The translations under genes were made by a program, and so were the position numbers. Positions 44,540 through 50,263 of a stretch of 50,263 nt of DNA are shown here, piece after piece. This DNA comes from Paenibacillus sp. Marseille-Q4541 (GTDB lineage Bacteria > Bacillota > Bacilli > Paenibacillales > Paenibacillaceae): NCBI RefSeq assembly GCF_018310695.1, contig NZ_JAGXCY010000018.1:1-50263 (forward strand), read 5' to 3'. Each line of letters opens with the position of its first letter. Positions within the stretch are counted from its first letter, which is position 1. The notes beneath the pieces were generated by a model. It made no database searches. It was not told where the DNA came from and worked only from the letters and a program-made list of their open reading frames with translations.

Positions 44540-44920
44540 TTAGTCCATAAGCATCTGAACGAATGGAACATCTGCAGGTGCAAACCTAAATAGCCCTAGA
44601 TCCTGCGGCCGTACCCAGCGAACATCATCATGATCGACTAACTGAATTGTTCCGCCAAGTAGATGCGCCTTGTAAGCAATCAGACGAATCGTTACCGTCT
44701 CATATTGATGCTCATTGATTCCAAAATAAGCATACGGCTCGATCTCAATTTGCATTTCTTCTTTTAGTTCGCGTTTGAGGCAAACCTCAGGAGTCTCCCC
44801 AGGCTCCAGTTTGCCCCCAGGAAATTCCCAGAATCCAGCTTGTGATTTCCCTTCACGCCTACGCGCGATTAGGATTTCACCCTCTTTATTCTCAATGATG
44901 GCTGCTGCCACTTCTAGCAT
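44540..44920 (-). CDS. Nudix hydrolase, MutT-like (deoxy)nucleoside triphosphate pyrophosphohydrolase
   Basis: About 126 residues, starting at the ATG at 44918-44920, which has AGGAAG 8 bp upstream; a GTG three codons earlier is too close to that site. The Nudix box GGKLEPGETPEVCLKRELKE followed by EM fits the G-x5-E-x7-R-E-U-x-E-E pattern. The order and length match MutT-type enzymes that hydrolyse damaged or modified dNTPs to monophosphates. Its ribosome-binding site overlaps the stop of the SauUSI-like gene (TAGGAAG), so the two are translationally coupled, which suggests a functional link. Confidence 0.88.
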   Translation of the reverse strand: MLEVAAAIIENKEGEILIARRREGKSQAGFWEFPGGKLEPGETPEVCLKRELKEEMQIEIEPYAYFGINEHQYETVTIRLIAYKAHLLGGTIQLVDHDDVRWVRPQDLGLFRFAPADVPFVQMLMD

Positions 44921-44932
44921 TTTTATCACTTC

Positions 44933-47900
44933 CTACACGATGACTTTATTTGCTACCGGAACGAGTGCTGCCGGCATTTCTTCCTTAAGCTCCCATACAA
45001 AACTGACTGGCTTCGTTCCGCTGTGACTCACATAATTTGCTTCTCCTAAGAAAATGAATGGGGAAGTGAACTGATTCTCTTCCTTATATTCACGCACAAA
45101 TAGAGCAATCTGGTGCCCAAGCTCTCTGTGGTGGATATAACGCTGTGCCGTACCCGATTCCGCTGACGTTCGGCTTTGCGACTGCCAATGAAATAGACGT
45201 TCATTTATTGCATAATCTTCATAGAGTGTGGAAGGTGAAAAATCCTTATCCGACTTATTCAAAGTAAATATAAAGATATCTAGCATCTTATCTTCAAAAT
45301 GTTTCACACCTTCGCGAAAAGCGGGTGCCTTCTCTTCATTATAGTATCCAAATGCCGCCATTACCTGGTCCGTTGTATAGCTACAATGTACATCTAATGG
45401 GCAAGCAAATGGAAACGTATTCGGTAAATCAACAAAATCAATATGTTCCAAATTATATGTTAAAATCTCAACGATCTCTTCTTTAAACTCTTTGCAAGCG
45501 AGGATATACTGTATTGCTTCTTTCGTACTATTGAATCCTCGTTTCGATGGTTCAGAGCGGTAAAATGTATAATAGAACATCTGAATCATAAGCTGCTCTT
45601 CTTCCGTTATTGGCTCATAACCTTCATTAATGTAACGAAGTAAGAAATGGAGCCATCTTCTAGAATTAATGGATAAAATGGCTGGGATACGTCCCTTTAT
45701 GTCTTCCAAGCCATCCATAGTGAATGCTTCTTTAACCCCAGCTTCTACCATCATTTCTCGGAACAATCTTTTACCAGAGCGTCCCCCATACAATTCATAC
45801 AAACTCATTCCATAATAATTTGTAAAGTTTTTTATGGTTAGCGTTAATCTTGTATCGGATTCAAAATACTTCATTCGCTGGACGATGCTTCTTCGATTGA
45901 TACGGGCTTGTTTTACATTTCGAAGTACGTATTCACGAGCTTGCTTTTCAAGTTCAATATAACTGCCTCGTGGTAAATGAGAGAATCCATTTTCTAAATA
46001 ATATTGTATCGAATGTCTGCTTCTCCCGATCATCGCTCTAAACTTCTCTTGGAAGTTATAATCCTGATGTGCTTGTCCGATAAAATCCAGTACCGTTAAG
46101 CATTCTTTCCCTTCTGCTAACCGTAATCCGCGGCCTAATTGCTGCAAGAATACAGTTAAGCTCTGCGTAGGTCTGAGGAATAGAACCGTATTAATCTCTG
46201 GAATGTCTACACCTTCATTATATAGATCTACTACGAATATGAGCTTAATCTGCCCACTAACAAGCAGTTGTTTTGCCTGCTCACGTTCCATGGTACTGGA
46301 ACCTCCATGTAGTGCGAGTGAAGGAATTCCGCTCTCGTTAAATACCTTCGCCATATAATTCGCATGCTCCACACCTACGCAGAATCCAAGCCCTTTCACT
46401 TCATTCAGGTCTGTTACATAACGTTTCAGACTATTTAGAATCTGAGCTACTCTAATTTTATTGTTTGTATATAAGTTTTCGAGTTCCTCCATGTCGTATC
46501 CACGACGCGTCCACTTTACCTTAGACAAATCTACCATATCCGCAATACCAAAATACTGAAACGGACTTAATAGTTTGCGATCAATGGCATCCGTTAAACG
46601 AATCTCAGCAGCTATAGAGTGATTAAAATACTCCAAGATATCTGCCCCGTCCATGCGCTCAGGTGTGGCAGTTAATCCGAGTAGAATCTTAGGATCATAA
46701 TAGTTCAAAAGCTTCTGATAGGATGGAGCTGCCGCATGGTGGAACTCATCCACCACAATATAATCGTAAAAATTAGGTGTTGTCATCTCAGATAGCTTCA
46801 TCGAATTGAAACTTTGAATACTAATAAATAGATGGTCTATCTCATCTGCCTTATGTCTGCCTACATGTAGTTCGCCAAAATTAAGGTCTTTTATTATATA
46901 TCGAAATGTATCTCTACTTTGATTTAGTATTTCCTCACGATGGGCAACAAATAACAGTCTAGCCTTACCACCGTTCTCCTTACGAAACCTTTTATAATCA
47001 AATGCAGAGATAACTGTCTTTCCGACACCGGTAGCGGCTACTACTAAATTACGCATCTCCCCATAAATTTTTCGCTGTGCATCCAGTTTTTCAAGCACTT
47101 CTTTCTGGTATTCAAAGGGCATAATATCAAAAGAAAACGTCCCATTCTTATTCTCTACAAGATCCTTCGAACGACGGAGAGCCAGCTTAAGCTGATTCAC
47201 ATCTTGTTCATCTGCACCACTGAAAGATTTAAAATCTCTATCATGCCAATAACTCTCATAGGTAGCTTCTATTTTCTTGAGAACATCATACGAATCCTTC
47301 TCCGTAATCTTGATATTCCATTCCAGTCCACTTGTAAGTGCAGGATTTGACAGGTTAGAAGAGCCAATATAAGCTGTAGTAAATCCTGTATCTCGGTGGA
47401 ACATATATGCTTTGGCATGAAGTCGCGTACGCTCAATGTCATAGGATATTTTGATCTCCGTATTCGGGAGCTTACTTAGCTCCATTACCGCCTTATAATC
47501 GGTTGCTTCCATATATGTAGTCGTAATCACGCGAAGCTTACCACCACGATCAGTAAATTGTCTGAACTCTTCCATAAGACAGCGAAGCCCGCTCCATTTA
47601 ATAAAAGAGACGAGTAATTCAATTCGGTCGGCACTTATTATTTCATGCTTTAATTCATTCATGAGCTCTGGCTCGGCTTTAGATCCAGTGAATAAGGAGC
47701 TTTGGGACATAGGAGTGACAGGACGGAGCTCTTTGATATCCTTTACTGCTCTAATGGTATTGATCTTCGAGTAGATATGGGTAAGCACTTCGCCTTGCTC
47801 TGAAATCTGGAGATCGTCAAATTCTCTTTCATCCAGATTATTTTTGAGCGTTATAATCATGTCATTACAAGCTCTAATCTGGGCGAGAAGTGCCTCTTTG

Positions 47901-48091
47901 TTATCACTAATTTGTTCACGTACCATTTTCAGTGCTTTACGAGTGACAATCGAGATGTAACTGGAAAGTATAAGTCTAGCTTCCTCTGGATCCATTCCCT
48001 CTCGGCCAATTGTATATTCATTGGTATTAAGTTCATCTAGCTGTAGATTCGTGATTTGGTTGATAACTTGCTCGTATAGGCCTTGTTTCAT
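44933..48091 (-). CDS. SauUSI-like PLD nuclease / SF2 helicase / DUF3427 protein (type IV restriction candidate)
   Basis: A 1052-residue protein. After a helical N-terminus (~1-135) comes a PLD domain (LHAKAYMFHRD about residue 225, then GSSNLSNPALTSGLEWN), a helicase with Walker A AATGVGKTVI (~353), DEFH box VVDEFHHAAAP (~449), GLTATPERMDG and QQLGRGLRLAEG (~652). The C-terminal ~330 residues match DUF3427 (LYEDYAINERLFHWQSQS, ALFVREYKEENQ, FIFLGEA). This PLD-helicase-DUF3427 order is that of SauUSI of Staphylococcus aureus, an ATP-dependent enzyme that cuts 5-methyl- or 5-hydroxymethylcytosine DNA. GAGGTG lies 5 bp before the ATG. Cleavage of modified phage DNA is the likely role; specificity is unknown. 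Confidence 0.87.
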   Translation of the reverse strand: MKQGLYEQVINQITNLQLDELNTNEYTIGREGMDPEEARLILSSYISIVTRKALKMVREQISDNKEALLAQIRACNDMIITLKNNLDEREFDDLQISEQGEVLTHIYSKINTIRAVKDIKELRPVTPMSQSSLFTGSKAEPELMNELKHEIISADRIELLVSFIKWSGLRCLMEEFRQFTDRGGKLRVITTTYMEATDYKAVMELSKLPNTEIKISYDIERTRLHAKAYMFHRDTGFTTAYIGSSNLSNPALTSGLEWNIKITEKDSYDVLKKIEATYESYWHDRDFKSFSGADEQDVNQLKLALRRSKDLVENKNGTFSFDIMPFEYQKEVLEKLDAQRKIYGEMRNLVVAATGVGKTVISAFDYKRFRKENGGKARLLFVAHREEILNQSRDTFRYIIKDLNFGELHVGRHKADEIDHLFISIQSFNSMKLSEMTTPNFYDYIVVDEFHHAAAPSYQKLLNYYDPKILLGLTATPERMDGADILEYFNHSIAAEIRLTDAIDRKLLSPFQYFGIADMVDLSKVKWTRRGYDMEELENLYTNNKIRVAQILNSLKRYVTDLNEVKGLGFCVGVEHANYMAKVFNESGIPSLALHGGSSTMEREQAKQLLVSGQIKLIFVVDLYNEGVDIPEINTVLFLRPTQSLTVFLQQLGRGLRLAEGKECLTVLDFIGQAHQDYNFQEKFRAMIGRSRHSIQYYLENGFSHLPRGSYIELEKQAREYVLRNVKQARINRRSIVQRMKYFESDTRLTLTIKNFTNYYGMSLYELYGGRSGKRLFREMMVEAGVKEAFTMDGLEDIKGRIPAILSINSRRWLHFLLRYINEGYEPITEEEQLMIQMFYYTFYRSEPSKRGFNSTKEAIQYILACKEFKEEIVEILTYNLEHIDFVDLPNTFPFACPLDVHCSYTTDQVMAAFGYYNEEKAPAFREGVKHFEDKMLDIFIFTLNKSDKDFSPSTLYEDYAINERLFHWQSQSRTSAESGTAQRYIHHRELGHQIALFVREYKEENQFTSPFIFLGEANYVSHSGTKPVSFVWELKEEMPAALVPVANKVIV

Positions 48092-48138
48092 AAGGACACC
48101 TCAATTTTGGAAATAGAAAAAAACTATACAGCAATGAT

Positions 48139-50088
48139 TTATTCATATGAACTAGGCTTCTCTTCTGCAATAAGATTTTTCATGTTTATTTCCTTGTTCA
48201 TATAATCGTATTTGTTCAACGCATTCAATTGCTGTATAAAGTATTTTTCTAATGCTTTATTTGTACAGTATACAAAGCACCCCTTCTGACCTCTAGTTAA
48301 TAAAGTTCTGTAAGTATTTCTAATTATTTCATCTGCTAGAGTCAAGGCTTTATTGGGATCTTCCTTGTACATCTGCTTAATTCCTTTTAAAGAATTATCT
48401 GTTTTAGCTCTCTTCGAAAAATCAGTTTTTATCTCATCATTATCGAAGAATAGATCATCTCCAATAAATACACCTACATAATCAAATTCAAGTCCCTGAG
48501 AAGTATGAATACATCCAACCTGGTGAACTGAATTCTCGTCAATTGCCCAACTACTTGTATTAGCAAGATTCCAACTCATACCGAATTGGTAATCTGGGAT
48601 AGTGATGTCATAGATATTTGAGTTATTTTTTCCTTCTTTGTTCCAGTTCCAGCAATAGCCAGCTAATAATCGTGCCTTATTATTCACCTTATTTAGTCTG
48701 AAAATTTCTTCTTTCATTTCATTTGGATTTTGAAAAACTCGAAAATCATAGTCAGTCCCAAGAAAATCAGCGTTAGCAGTCTCTTTAATTTGAAGAATAT
48801 GGTCAATCCAAGCCATATATCCGTCAGAACCATTACATCTAAATTGTGAGTCTAATTCGGCAAATGAAACCTGAGCCTGAAGCTCAGAAGCATATAACTG
48901 TATCGAATCAATACTACCTGCGTCTTTTAATGTAACTCGTTGACGCTCGTCAATGAAAAATATAGAGAGCTTCGATGCATTAATAATCTCTTTCATTTGA
49001 TTTTCACCCAAATGACTAAACATTCCGGATCTCTCGTTCAAGCGGTGTGCCTCATCAACAATTAATACATCAAACTCGTTAACAGGTGTCTCTATGTAAC
49101 TCCCCGAGCTTTTAAAGAGATTATCTATATTTCCTTTTCGATAATCTTTTTTTAACTTCTGGGCATACACAGTTCTCGGTGCCGCATTCTTTGTCACATA
49201 CTGACAAACCATGTTTTGTGCGGTAAGAGCTACAAGTAGATTAATAGCTAAGACAGACTTCCCTGTTCCAGGTCCTCCCTTTACTACAAGTACTTGCTTC
49301 TGATTTGTTCTGATTGCTTCTCTAGCAAGCCATTGTGCAGTTTCAAAAACGACTTTTTGCTGATCTATCATCACAAACTCATCATTCCCCTTCAACATTC
49401 CGAGGAGTGCGTCTTGCAAAGATTTGGATGGACGTATTTTCCCATTTTCAATCCTATAAAGGTTTAATTTGTTATCACCATATTTAATATATTTTTTAAT
49501 GAAATTACGAAGTTGACTGGAGTCACCTTTTCTAAAAATCGGCGCCTTATCAACGTAATATTGATAGACTTCATCTACGATAGGATCATTTTCATTCAAC
49601 TTAATATAATTGTGTAAATATGCACAAGGATATAGCTCAATCTGTCCTTCCTGAGCATTCGCATTATAATCCTTGATCAAGGAAGCATAAGACCATGCTT
49701 GATAAGAAGGATGCGTTGTTTCTCTTTTTCCTCCTCCTAGTACAGTCTTTACAACTGCTTCCTTTCCTTCTACTTTATCTATCTCTTGCCACTGTTTTAA
49801 CTCTATTATTACAACGGATTGACTAGTATCATTACTACCAGATATAAGAAAATCCACTCGTCTAGACGTGTGCGGTACTTTAAACTCAACTGCTACTCCT
49901 ACATCATCAGGTATACTCGGGTCCATAAGAATTTTATACATGTAATTCATAGAATTATCCCAAGAGCGCAATTCACTCTTATTTATCTTACCGATCTTAT
50001 CCACGTAATTGTTCGATATGTTTTCTACCAGCCGATCTTCATAAACATCATTTAGAAATTCACTCTTTATTGCCTCATATACAATCAT
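48139..50088 (-). CDS. PD-(D/E)XK nuclease-like plus DUF2075 SF1-type helicase
   Basis: A 649-residue protein. Residues ~60-120 contain RRVDFLISG followed by VVIIELKQW, the D...ExK pattern of a PD-(D/E)XK nuclease core. A P-loop ATPase of the DUF2075 family (related to bacterial Schlafen-type helicases) follows: Walker A VVKGGPGTGKSVLA (~272), Walker B LIVDEAHRL (~344), FFIDERQRVT, and the SF1-like end motifs TSQGLEFDYVGVF and RTLLTRGQKG. It is the first gene of the island operon, 47 bp upstream of the SauUSI-like gene. A role in DNA or RNA processing during defence is likely; activity is not shown. Confidence 0.82.
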   Translation of the reverse strand: MIVYEAIKSEFLNDVYEDRLVENISNNYVDKIGKINKSELRSWDNSMNYMYKILMDPSIPDDVGVAVEFKVPHTSRRVDFLISGSNDTSQSVVIIELKQWQEIDKVEGKEAVVKTVLGGGKRETTHPSYQAWSYASLIKDYNANAQEGQIELYPCAYLHNYIKLNENDPIVDEVYQYYVDKAPIFRKGDSSQLRNFIKKYIKYGDNKLNLYRIENGKIRPSKSLQDALLGMLKGNDEFVMIDQQKVVFETAQWLAREAIRTNQKQVLVVKGGPGTGKSVLAINLLVALTAQNMVCQYVTKNAAPRTVYAQKLKKDYRKGNIDNLFKSSGSYIETPVNEFDVLIVDEAHRLNERSGMFSHLGENQMKEIINASKLSIFFIDERQRVTLKDAGSIDSIQLYASELQAQVSFAELDSQFRCNGSDGYMAWIDHILQIKETANADFLGTDYDFRVFQNPNEMKEEIFRLNKVNNKARLLAGYCWNWNKEGKNNSNIYDITIPDYQFGMSWNLANTSSWAIDENSVHQVGCIHTSQGLEFDYVGVFIGDDLFFDNDEIKTDFSKRAKTDNSLKGIKQMYKEDPNKALTLADEIIRNTYRTLLTRGQKGCFVYCTNKALEKYFIQQLNALNKYDYMNKEINMKNLIAEEKPSSYE

Positions 50089-50147
50089 CTATCCCTCACC
50101 TTTCCTAGTTAGTCATCGTGTAGATAGTAAGTTAAGAGATTCTCCTA

Positions 50148-50153
50148 ATTATA
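50148..50153 (-). promoter_or_regulatory. Candidate -10 element of the defence operon
   Basis: TATAAT on the minus strand, 60 bp upstream of the DUF2075 gene. No clear -35 box is found at the normal distance, so this is a partial promoter call only. Confidence 0.35.
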
Positions 50154-50207
50154 ACTCTTCCAACTAATTCAGATCTTTATGTTTTTATTTAATTAGTAAA
50201 TAAAACA

Positions 50208-50240
50208 TAAAAAGCAACCCAAGATTTTCAGGTTACTTTT
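50208..50240. terminator. Terminator of a gene beyond the window edge
   Basis: GCAACC / GGTTAC hairpin (one G-U pair) with a ten-base loop. On the minus strand T residues follow (GGTTGCTTTTTATG). It probably ends a gene that lies beyond 50263, which makes the operon starting at 50088 an independent unit. Confidence 0.6.
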
Positions 50241-50263
50241 ATTCTATCTATTAATATTTATAT

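Noticed and set aside
1..50263. CRISPR arrays, tRNA or rRNA genes, insertion sequences, integrases
   Set aside because: I saw no regularly spaced repeats, cloverleaf sequence, rRNA segment, transposase or integrase frame. A faint tRNA could be missed by eye.

Overview
The window looks like a piece of a Paenibacillus-type (Bacillota) chromosome. Intergenic DNA is moderately AT-rich, Shine-Dalgarno sites are strong (AAGGAG/GGAGG) with ATG, GTG and TTG starts, and ABC importers of the LplB/YtcP type are paired with YesM/YesN-type two-component systems. This is an inference from gene content; no rRNA or other phylogenetic marker is present.

Positions 1-34,000 hold three carbohydrate-uptake modules, all on the minus strand. 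Module 1 (about 264-11,953) runs permease, permease, binding lipoprotein, sensor kinase, AraC-type response regulator, GH20 hexosaminidase, GH84 hexosaminidase. A sulfatase is transcribed divergently from its head. None of the three hydrolases has a signal peptide, so the module reads as import of an N-acetylhexosamine-containing, possibly sulfated, oligosaccharide that is degraded in the cytoplasm. Its sensor kinase is split by a frameshift near 7,650. Module 2 (17,023-24,539) has a binding lipoprotein, two permeases and a three-part sensor (membrane-anchored sugar-binding protein, kinase, regulator). Module 3 (26,756-33,913) repeats the order of module 1 without enzymes. No ATPase subunit is encoded in any module. 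Each binding-protein gene is followed by a stem-loop, and cre-like sites lie upstream of modules 2 and 3. Between the modules are an acyl-CoA ligase-like gene, an APH-fold kinase, an NTF2-like protein, a small membrane protein and an aldo/keto reductase.

Positions 34,000-39,700 hold ordinary small genes: an XRE regulator divergent from an unknown helical protein, two GNAT acetyltransferases, two lipoproteins (one with a DUF4097-like domain) and a chemotaxis receptor with a sigma-D-like promoter.

Positions 39,806-50,088 look like a defence and competition island, all on the minus strand. It has a WXG100-type polymorphic toxin with an AT-rich candidate immunity gene. It also has a five-gene, tightly packed operon: a PD-(D/E)XK plus DUF2075 helicase, a SauUSI-like PLD-helicase-DUF3427 protein (type IV restriction candidate), a Nudix hydrolase, a MazG-like pyrophosphohydrolase, and a second PLD-helicase with a different C-terminus. 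I do not recognise this five-gene combination as a described system, and it is the best candidate here for something new.
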